Source: Spironucleus salmonicida (taxonomy: Eukaryota > Fornicata > Diplomonadida > Hexamitidae). From it: a stretch of DNA of 64,000 nt. Position numbers and translations under genes: made by a program. Shown here piece by piece: positions 1 to 11,225 of this stretch. The notes beneath the pieces were generated by a model that saw nothing but the letters and a program-made list of their open reading frames with translations, did not search any database and was not told the origin of the DNA. The stretch covers positions 70,001 to 134,000 of the forward strand of contig CM035321.1 of assembly GCA_000497125.2 (NCBI GenBank), given 5' to 3'. Position 1 is the stretch's first letter; the number at the start of each line of letters is the position of its first letter.

Positions 1-463
1 AACTTTCGAAAGAAGCCTTCAAAGTAACAGTTCTATCATAATCTGATATGCTAGGTACTGAAATTATTTCATAAATAAAACTTACCATTGATAATTTTAC
101 AAATATTGAGGCAATAAATTTTGATATGCAACTATATATTGATGATTATTTGGTATTTTGCTAAAAATAAATTATATAAATTATTGCCTAGCTAAGTTTA
201 TAATCAGCATACTATCTTAGTTAAAATTTAAAATAGTATATAACTACATTATAAATACCGTTAGAAGCTAGAATTACTCATTTTCTCACTATAAATGTTA
301 ACTTAGCACTCGAAACACTTAATTCAGCTATTTTTAGAGCAGCAACAACATAAGATTTTTCATCTCTAACTGATGAATTAAATCAGGCGTACTCAACATA
401 ATCTGGATAGTTTGATGCATAGCCACACGCTCCATGGTCAGCACGATTTAGTGTTCTTCTCAT
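1..463 (-). pseudogene. Partial or broken protein-coding gene at the left edge
   Basis: On the minus strand an ATG at 463 opens a frame with well-mixed codons (MRRTLNRADHGACGY...). The frame meets TGA at 385-383 and again at 280-278, yet stays protein-like after each, for example SSVRDEKSYVVAALKIAEL between the two TGAs. Near the edge there is a second protein-like stretch (DYDRTVTLKASFE) preceded by a candidate intron. The middle, about 120-250, is very AT-rich and not convincing as coding. I do not recognise the family. It may be a decayed gene, a gene with introns I cannot place, or a gene that reads TGA as tryptophan. The gene runs off the window. Divergent from the gene that starts at 579. 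Confidence 0.4.
58..85 (-). other. Candidate 28-base spliceosomal intron
   Basis: The minus strand shows GTAAGT at the 5' end and TTTCAG at the 3' end, 28 bases apart. It lies between a coding-like segment and the final protein-like stretch of the left-edge gene. It is the only place in the window with a near-consensus donor and acceptor so close together next to apparent exon sequence. Without a homologue or transcript the splice is not proven; the frame stays open without splicing too. Confidence 0.3.
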
Positions 464-578
464 TAAATTAATAATTAAATAAATATATACCATTGGAAAA
501 TCAGTTAAAATTTAAAATATTAATACTGCTTTAGTAGGAATTAATTTATTTTAAAGAAGCATTAGTTAATTGCTGCAT

Positions 579-1925
579 ATGAGTGGAGGTTAATATGTAC
601 TTATATTAAGATAATGGGTAAGTGTTAGTTCAAGTATTAATATTGATGAAGTATTAATAATTAAAGAAGAATATGGAGGATAATGGAAGATAGATGGAGA
701 TGAATAATTAATTTTACGTGCAAATTTAAAGTGACAAGAATTGGTTTAACTATATCTTAATTTCATTTTATACTATTATACATTATATGGTATTAACTTC
801 TTTATATTAATGCACAATAATTCGGTAGCGAAAGAAAAGCTTCAGCCTATTTTTCTAGTCCAGTTATCTATTGTTTTAAATTATAGTACTATTATGATAC
901 CAATGGCATCTATGTATTAATCCTAAGATTCTAGTTACTTTAACTATTTAGTTTTATAATTTTTATTTGTTCAAATTTCAAGATGTGGACATATTTAATA
1001 TTTTTTTAATGATGAAAGCATCCCATCAATCAGATTTTATTCATACTGTAATTCATTAATAATAACATTATTTGTATCTACTATTTTAACTATAGTTGAT
1101 GTTAAATTTTCTGTATTTTTCAGCTATTTACTAGCAATACCATTTTACATTGAATTTTAGATATTATTATATTAATAATAATACGGAGAATGCTTTTTTA
1201 TGCAAATACTTTAGTTTACATCTGCTTTAATGTTATTTAGTTATTTTCCTACTAATATACCTTTATAAATTGGTTATAGATGTTTGATTTAATTGATTAT
1301 ATCTTTAGTTCAAAGGTTTTACTATGTTATTACCTAAGATCCTGTCAAAAAAATGGAATTTAGACTTTCAAAAATTATGGTTCCGTTTTTTACGTTACAC
1401 CTTGGATTTTTCATAGGAAACTCAATACTTACTATCTCTTTATTATGCTCTGGAGACTAAATCTTAATTGACAGATTATAATGTTTACTCACTATAATGT
1501 GTAGATCATTATTTTTCCTACCTTTTCCGACAAATTTTAATTATTTCTAAACTTCATAGATAGTAGGAATATGTATATTCCCCATTTTGATTATTATTCT
1601 CTGTCTAGCTTTATCTTATTTTAGCAAATATTTTTCTTTACTTTATATGTTTACACTATTGTTTTAAATTATTCCTGCAATTTCTCTATAGATTTGTTAT
1701 TTGCTAGTACTGCCCACTAACTATATTCTCCTTTAAGTATAAAGTTTTGTTATGATTATGCTTACCAGTTATGTAGATAGTCTTAAATCAGAATTATCAG
1801 ATCACAATATTTATTTAGTATGGTAATGCTCAGGATTCTGTGTGGATTTATTCTTTATTGTGTTCTTTTTTAATAAGTTTATAAAAATTAGGGATAGCAA
1901 AGTTTTACTAAATAAACTTTTGTGA
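579..1925 (+). CDS. Multi-pass membrane protein with one in-frame TGA
   Basis: A frame of 449 codons from ATG 579 to TGA 1923-1925 is interrupted only by a TGA at codon 52 (732-734). The first 51 residues are soluble (MSGGQYVLILRQW...). After the TGA come roughly ten hydrophobic segments with short loops and a basic C-terminus, typical of a polytopic transporter or channel-like protein. The first hydrophobic segment lies before the next in-frame ATG, so starting after the TGA would cut it off. TGG codons for tryptophan also occur in the gene. It could read TGA as tryptophan, use read-through, or be a recent pseudogene. Family not recognised. LSM2 follows 39 bases downstream on the same strand. 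Confidence 0.6.
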
Positions 1926-1964
1926 AAATTATGTTATTATATATTATAATAATATTTGTATAAA

Positions 1965-2213
1965 ATGATTTCTAAGCCTTATTAATTAATAATGGAGGCT
2001 AAAGGCATGCACATTAGTGTAGAGTTACAGAATAATCTTTTATATAATGGAATTTTACAATTTGTAGATCATCATATGAATATAGAATTATCAGATGCTA
2101 TTTGTAAAAATAAGAAAAATGATTAAAAGTAACAAATATTCATAAGAGGCTCAAATGTTAAATTTGTAAGTCTTCCTGAGGTTCTAGAGAACTCATTATT
2201 ATTAAAGTAATGA
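1965..2213 (+). CDS. LSM2: U6 snRNA-associated Sm-like protein LSm2
   Basis: 82 residues. It carries the Sm1 motif (HISVELQNNLLYNGILQFVD, then HHMNIELSD) and the Sm2 motif (IFIRGSNVKFVSLP). The IRGS-x-V-x-x-V-x-LP ending and the N-terminal placement of Sm1 match LSm2 and SmD1, with LSm2 the better match by the spacing between the two motifs. LSm2 is a subunit of the LSm2-8 ring that binds U6 snRNA in the nucleus and of the LSm1-7 ring in mRNA decay. The start at 1965 gives the usual short N-terminal helix. Lacks the long C-terminal RG tail of SmD1. Its presence fits an organism that keeps a spliceosome, although introns are rare here. Confidence 0.8.
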
Positions 2214-2274
2214 ATTAGTGAAATATTTCAGACATTATTATAATGTTTAAAATTTCATATTAATAAAAAATAAA

Positions 2275-2937
2275 ATGAAATAACGATTTAGATCTTCATA
2301 ATCGACGTCATAAGTAGATATTTATATTGCCAAGTATAACTAATAATAACTTAGTTAATCATATAAACCTCCAGTTAACAATACCAATCATTACACTAAT
2401 TTAATATAAGCGCCAATATCTTTAAAATAATAACAAAGATAATTATAATTATCTATTTTAGAAGCAAAAAAATCATAGACGTAGCATCCAAGTACAAAAT
2501 TAAAATAAGTAGAGTTACAGCCATTATAAATATTTTAATATATAGCTACTGAATATGTTGACTAGAAAGATAAGGATATCCATATGTCTGTATTAAGAAT
2601 TTAGCTGCAAATTTTAATTTCTGAAAAATTTGACTTAATTTCGTTTATTATAAATAATTTTATGAATATTAAATAAAATTTATTTAAATAATAACACGTA
2701 CAAAGCATAAGAAATCAGTCTATTTTACGAAATCCTGATCAAGTATTTGAAATAATAACTAATAATAGAAGGCGATCATCTCAATACTTTCCTCTTCTAC
2801 CTAATATGAATGAAACTCTCACATATATTGACAATTTGAAAAAAAATCGAATATTGATACGAAATCTATCAATCGATACAGCTGTCGAATCAGTAAATAA
2901 GCTAACAAATAAATTCATATAAACCATCAAAAAATGA
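2275..2937 (+). CDS. Glutamine-rich protein of unknown function
   Basis: 220 residues, open from ATG 2275 to TGA 2935-2937 under the TAR=Gln code. The N-terminal half is rich in Q, S and short polar runs and looks disordered; the C-terminal half (from about residue 95) has mixed, helix-like composition including RNPDQVFEIITNN and NETLTYIDNLKKNRIL. No domain recognised. It starts 61 bases after LSM2 on the same strand and ends 29 bases before the stop of the convergent gene at 2967. Confidence 0.6.
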
Positions 2938-2966
2938 CACTATAAATTATACACAATTACATATTA

Positions 2967-5513
2967 TCATGAAATATTTTCTTCTTCATAGCTACCCTAC
3001 TCGTTATCTTTTATTTTACCTAATTACAATTTTATCTTTAAAGACTTTTAATATGTCATTTCTTCTAATGCTTTTTCCAATTTATTTACTCGATTAGTAT
3101 GTTTTCCAATTACATTCTCTTCATCTTATTATATTTATTCTGCTTATTCTTATTATAAAGTTAACATTTTTTTTTCATAATTTGATGCATATGAATCCAT
3201 AATTTTCTACTAATCTATTAAGAATAATTCCTACTCTTCTATATATTATATAGCATTGTCTTCATCTATTTTCTATAGTTTTATAGTATTGTGTATTTAA
3301 TTAACTAATGTGGTGTCCATTTTTTCTTAGTATAATAGCATATCTTTTTCAAATTTTATCTTTAGCTATTACATTTTTAGAACATTACTCTGCATTTCTT
3401 TTGCAATTTAATCTTGTCTTTATTTAATTCTTTCATCTGCTTTGCATTTCATTTTAAGCAACTCTGGATTTATGACTACCTCTTTAGGCTCGAAAGGTTA
3501 ACCTAAAAAATATGGTAATCGTTTATTGTTTAATTATCCTTTGTTATTAGGCTATTTTATTAATGCACGGCCTTTATTCTTTTTTAATTATTTAACTTGT
3601 AGCTCTAATAATTTCCTTTATTCTTCTGCTTATTATTTAGCTTCCTCTAGCAATCGTTTTTCTTCTGCTTCGTTCAACAACTGTTATTTAATAATTCTTT
3701 CTTCTTCTTCTTTAATAATACGCTCCTCTTCTAATTTTTCAAATTCTAATCTATCTTATTCTTCTTATTATTTTCGTAAAATTTCGAGTCTCTGAAATTC
3801 TTTCTCAGCATCTACCTCTTTTCTATGTTTCTCTTCTGCCAAAAACTCCATTCTTATAGTTCTAGCCTGTGCATATGTATGCAAAATATACGACTTATTT
3901 TCGGTAAAAAGAATTTATTTTGATTTCTCAGAAAAATATTTACTGAGAATTTCAATATTTAAACTTCCCATGACTTATTTCTCCATGTCTTCAACATCTT
4001 CTTCTAATATTTTAATATCCTGTTCATCACAATAAAACTAATCCTTAATATACATTCTAAATTCAATTTAATTACTGAGAACTTTGCTCAAATAGCTTTT
4101 ACTACTTTACAAAGATTTTTACATTTATTTAGAAGTAAACTTGATCTCTTCTTCCTAATATATATTTTCAGAATAATAAGCAAGAAAGCAAGAGACTCCT
4201 TTCTTAGCTAATTATAATAACGAATGTTACTTACTGGCTAAATATTTAACTAGAAAATTCTAGTTTTCGTAGTTTTAAAACTAAACATCCTAATTTTTGA
4301 TTTTTCCTATTGCCAAGCCACCAGTACCCACATCAAAAAGCTAAAAATTTAAATCGAACTTCGAAGCACTTAAAAATACCATAGAGTGAACATGTTTCTT
4401 TATTTAACATCCAGCAGCTAGGAACGACGCATATTCTGTACTTGTATCCAAAAATTAACCATATGACATTTTAGGTGATTCGATCTTGTTTATAACCTAC
4501 ATAATAACCGTAAAACTTGAATTTTCAACATTGAAATCCTCGTATTTCTAGCAATCTAAATTATCAATTATTGCGTTCTACTGGGTGAAGGTTTTTGCCA
4601 ACTTCTCTATCTGCGTTTAGTAAATCGGCTGATTTGCGACGAACCGCTTGAGGTTATTCTCAGTCTGATTCTTATTCTTGTCCAACACGTAGCGCTGCAA
4701 AAATCCGATCGTATTTGTGAAGAATTTGCAGCTCACACCACCGCCTTTCGAGTCCTTGAACTCGCTCTTTTTAGTGTGCAAATTTGCAAGCAAATTGTCG
4801 ATTAGCGAATAGAACTGCGGAGGGTACCTGGGGGAAATTTCAGTGATTTGGAAGGTGGCAGTCTTACAAAATGGCCTTTCACAGAGTATTTTTGCTGCAA
4901 AAATGGGTGTCTTCTGCAGATTCCCGTCGAAGTTGAACTGCAGGGAAAGTTTGATCAGGATCTCCTCAGAGGGTGGAAAATAGACGCTCTGCAGCGTTGC
5001 CCCGCGGTCCGGTAAGAACATCTAGAACCACATCATATCCGACTGAATCTCAAGGGTGAGATAATTCCAAAGTTGCTGTTTTGACTCTGGAAGGAGGATT
5101 GACGGAGCGTTGAACTCTAAAAACGGGAACGTGAAATAGAAATTAAATTTGAGCTCTGTAATGACTGTTGTGATGATAATTTCCAGCTTATTGCATTTGA
5201 GCGTAAGCTGTTACTGCGTACTCTTTGAAAGAGAAACCGTGTTTGTTTATAAAAAATAACTATGTTACCAGTGGTGATTCATGCCATCAATTACATCTAT
5301 AAGTGTTAGTTTTGCAATAAACAACGGGTTGATGAACGTAGATTAAAATGCAAACTCAATTACTCCTTGAAACTATGTATTCGCTAAAATTACAGTGTTG
5401 GAATTGTAAAATATATCTTCTTATCCATAAAGTAGTATCTAAAGCTAATAAAAATCCGATTAATTTTTAGATATCCCTTTAGACGTATTAAAGTTACACA
5501 TAGCAGAATACAT
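2967..5513 (-). CDS. Large two-part protein with C-terminal coiled coil
   Basis: 848 residues from ATG at 5513 to TGA at 2967. Residues 1 to about 420 are globular and beta-rich, with scattered aromatic residues (for example FYFTFPFLEFNAPS). From about residue 500 to the end it is highly charged with long heptads rich in E, K and Q, a continuous coiled coil of more than 300 residues. This layout (globular head, long C-terminal coil) is common in centrosomal, basal-body or flagellar structural proteins, but I do not recognise the family and no function is claimed. The stretch coding for about residues 130-300 (roughly 4620-5020) is clearly GC-richer than the rest and uses CAG for glutamine more often. 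It converges with the gene ending at 2937. Confidence 0.75.
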
Positions 5514-5578
5514 TTTTACAAATAAATATTAGTAATTATAATATATGAGAAAATGGTATTAGGTTCCACTTTAATCTA

Positions 5579-6214
5579 ATGGAGAATTTTGATTTTGAGT
5601 TTATTGACATTGATGAAAAAAATAATGATGATATTGATATACTTTTTTAGTAAAAATATAAAAAGGATCCATTTATGTCAGTTTCATAATCTTTTACACA
5701 GTCATTAATTAAATAAAAAGAAGTTGGGTGTATTTCAATGATAGCTGAGACACCTATTCTGGCTTGTTCTGCCATCTCTATTAAATTTGCTGCTTATGAT
5801 GAATATCTTAGTAGTTTTCTCAAATATTTCCCTGCTTCGAGTGCACTCCTTCATAATAATTCGGTTTTGTTATTAGAATCGCTTAGAGCATTTAACCTTC
5901 CAATGTAAGCGGTACTAGCGGGATATTAATGTGTTTTTGAAGATTTAAAATGGGTTCAGTCTAATGAGTATAATTCTACGATTAAAAAAGATTTCTTTAA
6001 TTGTGATTTTTATTGGATCATAGCAAGCTGTAAAAATAATGGAAAATAAATTGAATTAGAAAGCTTAAAGTAAATAGAAGTAGCAGATATTATGGAAATA
6101 TCTAAATATCAAAAATTATATAAAAAATGTGGATTTGATGAAAATGATGGTATAATCAGTTTGCTTGTAGAAAGAAATAAATTAGAAAAATTAATATATA
6201 AATTAAGTCAATGA
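5579..6214 (+). CDS. Unrecognised soluble protein
   Basis: 211 residues, ATG 5579 to TGA 6212-6214. The first 25 residues are acidic (EFIDIDEKNNDDIDILF), then a compact region with many hydrophobic and alanine residues (IAETPILACSAISIKFAAYD) and a cysteine/tryptophan-containing section, ending in a charged helical tail. Composition and codon use are those of a real soluble protein, not of the flanking AT-rich DNA. No known domain identified. Divergent from the gene starting at 5513, leaving a 65-base shared upstream region. Confidence 0.65.
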
Positions 6215-6926
6215 TAAATTATATTTTTAATCTTAATGAATTTTTATTTTTAAAACATTACTAACGTGAAATACTAGTTAGAAATTTTTTTATTGTTTAA
6301 TATTGTGCAAATCTAATTGTAATATAAACTAATCGAAATGAAAAAATTAATAGAAGATAACATAATGATACATATTATCTTGTAATATAGAATTATATCA
6401 TTTATTTTAAATTTATTATTAATCAACTAAATGTCTATAATAAATACAATATCCTGATGTAAAGTCTAGTTTATAATAACTAAATTTTACATTAATAAAA
6501 AGGATATTTGTATAATATGTATAATCAAATATATTGTCAATTCTATTCTGATTTAATTTGTAACCCTATTTTTAAGTTCATGTTATATTAGATCGGTATC
6601 TATATTAACAAAATAATTATTGTGGAACTTATCTAAATAATTAATTTGACTTTTAAATATATGGTCTTACTATTTAAGAAATATTCTAATTAAATAAAAA
6701 TTCAAAAAATATATAATTAATTAAAATTGTCAGAAATGTTTATATTTTCAAATTAAATACTACTATAATAAGCTTTCGTATTATTTTTATAAAAATAGTA
6801 AATAACTATTATTAAATAGCTTATCAAGATTTAAATAAAATTTGAAGACCAAGAAGTAAATATTTGATTAAAAATAATTACAACTATAAAATACATGTTA
6901 TTTTTCAAAAATATATTATATAATAC
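6215..6926. other. AT-rich intergenic spacer
   Basis: About 700 bases of very AT-rich DNA between a plus-strand gene and the 3' end of a minus-strand gene. A frame of 117 codons (6517-6867, plus strand) is open, but its composition (I, Q, N, K, F, Y, L) is what AT-rich noncoding DNA gives when only TGA stops a frame, so I do not call it. No repeat or RNA structure seen. Confidence 0.5.
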
Positions 6927-7448
6927 TCATTCTAATAAAAAAATATCATCTTCTGATGCATAGTCACCGAAAATATTAGCTAATATTTTCTTTGATTAAT
7001 TTTTTTCTGACTTACCTTTCCTTGTCGTTTATGGTAAAAGATCCATCTGATAATTAAACATCTATAAGTTATCATCAAGATAAGTTTTCGCAGGTTAATG
7101 ACATTTTTAACTACCTCGTAGTTTTTCTATAATATTACAGTCTGATAGCAGAGCATTATTGACTATCCGATGATTTGTTACTTAATCCAATTACAGCTAT
7201 TCCTTTTGTTTCATCCCAGCTAAGTTTATCTAGTTAAAGCAACCTTTCTTTGTTGTGGGACTTATTCGTTACTTCTTAATATTACCAACATTACAATTGG
7301 TTACACTATCAATACCATGAAATAATTACGTTAGAGATCTACTATTATTGTTTAAACTATTAATTGTAATAGGGCCAAATATAGTCTATGATTATGTAAC
7401 TTACTGATGCTATTTCGGATAGAAATTTGGTTTATTTTTCAGAGTCAT
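6927..7448 (-). CDS. Unrecognised small basic protein
   Basis: 173 residues from ATG at 7448 (MTLKNKPNF) to TGA at 6927. Rich in N, Q, S, T and K, with a basic middle (KKQRISPTTKKGC) and an acidic-hydrophobic C-terminal end (ANIFGDYASEDDIFLLE) that looks like a short docking or degradation-type peptide, though that is inference. GC content and codon mix rise over the frame relative to both flanks, which supports coding. No domain recognised and no homologue suggested. Confidence 0.6.
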
Positions 7449-8182
7449 TTTTATTATAATATTATAGTAATGTGTCATAGTTGAATATAATGTTAGTTTT
7501 CAATAAAATACAGGAATTATATAGTAAGCCAATATAATAGTATATATAGTATATTATTAATATAATTAGCAGTAAAAAGTCTGTAAATATTTTATTTAAT
7601 TATGTATAACATGGTATAATAAATCATAAACATTAAGCTATCAACAAAGATAATTAATTGCTAAGTATGATATCAAACATATCCTTTATAAGAAGTGTAT
7701 TGTGAAATATAATTAATAAATATTTCTATTCCTATATAACTTGTATTCAAACTTCAAATATTTAATCATGCCTTTTAAATCTGTAATTGCTATTCAGATG
7801 AGTATAATTATATTAAGATTTACAATAGTAGATTAATCACTCTGTGATAAATTTATATAGAATGAACACAACTTTGTTTAGCTTATAATTTACAGTTATA
7901 GATGTACTACAATTTTTTCATAGTGAAAGACTTAATTAAAATATATCCATGAATGAATTGAATTTCGCCTAACTTCCCAAAATTATATTATTAGAAAAAC
8001 ATAATCTACAGCACTTGACAATTGAAATTAACTTAGTATATTATACTAATTATACGTATTATCATCGGCAGTTTCTTTATCTATGACAAACGAATCAATG
8101 CTACAGATGAACAAATAGTATAATTGTCAGTAAGTATATTTAAATTTTAGTATATAATATTGATTATTATTTATTTATATTA
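7449..8182. other. AT-rich intergenic spacer
   Basis: Roughly 730 bases between divergent genes starting at 7448 (minus) and 8183 (plus). Very AT-rich. Short open frames of 50-70 codons occur on the plus strand (from about 7490 and 7770) but have no protein-like composition. No repeats of note. It presumably holds the upstream regions of both genes. Confidence 0.5.
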
Positions 8183-8818
8183 ATGAATTCTATTAATTAA
8201 ACTCTCCCTTAAATACTAGCAGCGACAGAATACAAATATCAATATAAACACGTCTCTATTATAGTTTCTTCATTTCCTATACTAAACTTAGCTATTGATT
8301 CAATTTTTAACCCGACCAGAGATACTTTAATAGGGTCTTTCGAAATTGACGGATTTTAGCAAAAAGCTGGCTATCATTTAATGCAGAAAGTGGAAAGAAT
8401 TGGAAAATAGTCTTTAGGCACTGTAGTTAAGACAATGGCATATGATTTGCCATATAAATTCATCATTCACGGAGTTTTCCCAGACTGTAGATACAAACTC
8501 CCAAACCCTCAAGCTTACAAGTAGTGTATAAAATAAGCACTTTCTTTGGCAGATTTTTACAAAATGAAGTCTATTTCGTTCCCAGAATGCGGGATTAAAG
8601 CGCTCGAATGGCCTGAAACCGAAGCAGTAAATTTGCTAACAAATTGCTTTTTCTAGTGGATTAAAGCTAACCCAGACTCTACTTTAAGCTGCATAATATT
8701 GTGCACAAAAAATAAACATTTTTAGTCAATTTTCGTGAATAAAATATAAGCTTTAAAGATTGCATACGAAGGAATAGAGTATTACCAGATGCTGGATGAA
8801 CAATCTGAAGTATAGTGA
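8183..8818 (+). CDS. Macro-domain (ADP-ribose-binding) protein
   Basis: 211 residues, essentially a single macro domain. Recognisable elements in order: the first strand and loop LAIDSIFNPTRDTLIGSF (equivalent to the V-D-A-I-V-N-A-A-N loop), the helix with G-x-HLMQKV, then TVVKTMAYDLPYKFIIHGVF (the G-D-L-P-x-K-x-V-I-H strand of the family), and SISFPECGIKALEWPETEAV (the A-F-P-x-I-S-T-G-x-x-G-x-P helix start). Macro domains bind or hydrolyse ADP-ribose or O-acetyl-ADP-ribose. The usual glycine-rich loop after the asparagine is poorly kept, so hydrolase activity is uncertain and binding only may remain. Ends 14 bases before the stop of the convergent RP2-like gene. Confidence 0.8.
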
Positions 8819-8832
8819 GTAAATTTTTCATA

Positions 8833-9798
8833 TCAGACGACGAGTTCTTAAATTTTATTCATATCTACTTCATCTAAAACAAGAAATTATGTAGAATTCA
8901 GCTATATTTTTTATTCGAGCTGGTTAACTTCACCAAAAACCAAAATATAAAACTCAAACTCTTTCTTACTTAATCCAAGCTTCTTACGCTATTTGTCGTC
9001 AGTTTTGATTATTTTGCAAATTTTGACAAACTCAAATTCCGAAATAATCTGGATGACTTCGAAAGTTAAATTTAGTCCAAACTGACCCTGCCCAGTCCAA
9101 ACGCTAGGAAAACCGCAATTACTGATCATTTATCCTTACAGTTCAGTAGATTTTTCATCTTCATCTAATGTTCTGTTTTCTAATTCAATTTTCATTCCTT
9201 CTAGATTTTTCTCATAAATAAAATGAGTCTCTCCTTCAGCAGCAGTAAAATCGTAGACTTAATCAAACTTATTGTCATTAACTCCTACACCTGAAATCTG
9301 TTAAAGAGTTTGTATTTATGAGATAACATCTTTATCAAACTGAACCTTAAATGGACCAAATTATATATTATTACAGTTTTCAACAACAGGAGCGGATTTA
9401 ACTAAAGACGCAGATAATCCCGATGACCCTCTAAGGCGTAATTGTCGAGTTATTGATGATAAGTTAAAGTTCTAGCACTCACGTAAAAAAATACTCCCTG
9501 CTACAACGCAAAAAAACGAACAGTTATTACAACGATCTGCTGTTACTGCTCGGACAGTATCTAATATCACAAACGAGCAATTTTCACAATCTTCAGCGCG
9601 AAATTCAGAATTTTTTAAATCAGTACGAACAATAATTTGATTTTATATATTTTTAACGGAAATTTATGATAAAATTTCTTATGGTAGCGGACGAGGAGAT
9701 ACAGGTATTGTTACTTATGGGTAAATCAGATATGTTGGTTTCTATAGTGGCTCGGCAGGAGATGCATGGACTTACTTTGGCTTGCAACACTAGAACAT
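8833..9798 (-). CDS. RP2-like protein with TBCC/C-CAP domain (probable ARL3 GAP)
   Basis: 321 residues. The N-terminus MFQCCK is a likely palmitoylation site. A cysteine-rich right-handed beta-helix follows at about residues 50-155, with repeated C-x-x-C-S-F turns (CENCSFVIL, CNNCSFFCVV) and IFLRECQNFNLSS, the C-CAP/cofactor-C fold. QLR at 119-121 aligns with the arginine finger that RP2 and TBCC use to stimulate GTP hydrolysis by ARL3 or tubulin. Residues 155-321 are an alpha/beta domain, as in RP2 (350 residues in human). RP2 acts at the ciliary base in lipidated-cargo release. Human RP2 begins M-G-C with myristoylation and palmitoylation; here glycine 2 is absent and two cysteines at 4-5 take its place. 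TBCC proper is less likely because the domain is N-terminal. Confidence 0.8.
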
Positions 9799-9968
9799 AT
9801 ATAAGTTTTGAAATAATCTTAGTATTTTATTCTATAATCATATAATAATAATCATATATATGTTATGATATTATGTATCTATAAATATCATAATATATAC
9901 TAACTAGATTATATAATAGTATTTAAATATTATATATAAATAGTTAGTGTTCGTACTAATCCTTTGGA

Positions 9969-10145
9969 ATGTTTAAGTAGATGAAACTTCCCTCAAATGT
10001 TCGTGGCTACATAGAAAATTTAGAAAAACAAATAAAGTTACATCAAGAATTAATAGATAAATATTTTGACCATGAAGAGTAGATGGAAGAAGGTGAATAA
10101 ATGCTCAGTATCAAGTAGTATTTATAAGGTGATAAAACTTAATGA
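9969..10145 (+). CDS. Short charged helical protein
   Basis: 58 residues (MFKQMKLPSNVRGYIENLEK...). After a short lead it is one amphipathic, acidic helix with E/K/Q heptads, ending Q-Y-L-Q-G-D-K-T-Q. Too short for a domain call; it might be a small coiled-coil subunit. ATG at 9969 is chosen over the in-frame ATG at 9981 because it is the first. Codon composition is clearly better than that of the surrounding AT-rich DNA. Confidence 0.5.
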
Positions 10146-10294
10146 GGTTAATCACAGTTTTAAATCTAGAAACTATAATTATAAATACTTATATAGTTCT
10201 TTATAACAATTTATGGCAGAATTTTGGAGGATCATAATACATAAAATTGAACAATATAATTACTATTATATATTTTTAATACTTTATAAATTTC

Positions 10295-11128
10295 ATGAAT
10301 TGGATTATTATTAAAGAGCCTTCAGTTAACTCAGTAATAATTGAACAGTAATTATAAATACCAGTTCATAATAACATAGATAAATTAGATGATAAACATT
10401 TGCTATTTTTAATTGATCTTAGTAAATTATTTACTTTTGAATTTATTGAGTCTCTATTTATGTTGTGTAAAAACCATTCAGTTTTGGTATCAATTAACTA
10501 AGTAAACGTATATTAGCATAATAATATATTATTGTCAGAAATGATTGCGATTGCATAATAGAAATAAGTTTCATTTATTGCATTAGATTCATTATATAGT
10601 AATATTGGAATTCTGCTTGCTGAAATAAACTTTATATAGATAGATTAATAATAATCACTTATTGAACAAAATGATGATTTGTAAAGTATGCTAACTACTC
10701 CAAAAAAATTTATACTTAAATCACATTTTATTCACTATCACCATGAGATCCCACTAAAAATAAACATAGAGTTTAACCATTTTTTCAATGTATTTTTCAA
10801 TATTTTTGATGATCCAAGAGTAATAGGGAATAAATTATAAAATTCTTTAAATTTGACTTTCGATCAAGCAAATAGTTTAACCGATAAAATACAAAAATTA
10901 GGTTAAGATTGTGGCTATATTTAATCTAAAAGGAAATAATTAAAAAGTTATGATGTTAAAAGTAAGGCCATATTTCATTTTGGTCTTAAAAGTTTGTGTA
11001 TTGAAATCGGTGAGCAAGATGATGTCATGTCTTATTACCAAGAAATAATATAATACTTTAATCTTTCATAATTATATGATGATATAATTAAGTTATAATT
11101 AGGCCAGATATAAAACAATCCTATATGA
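10295..11128 (+). CDS. Unrecognised soluble protein
   Basis: 277 residues. N-terminal part alternates hydrophobic strands and helices (HLLFLIDLSKLFTFEFIESL), the middle has KSHFIHYHHEIPLKINIEF, and the C-terminal part is charged and helical. No signal peptide or membrane span. I do not recognise a family. The alternation of strands and helices suggests an alpha/beta or von Willebrand-like fold, but this is weak inference. The NAR1-like gene starts 97 bases downstream on the same strand. Confidence 0.65.
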
Positions 11129-11225
11129 ATTTATCTTTGTTGATGAATAAAAGTAAATTTGTATATTTACATTACTATCCATATGTTAATATAATAATGA
11201 TAAATAGTTGTTTTCCTTTTACTAA

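Noticed and set aside
6517-6867. Open plus-strand frame of 117 codons
   Set aside because: Composition matches spacer DNA; the clearly coding gene in this area is on the minus strand (6927-7448).
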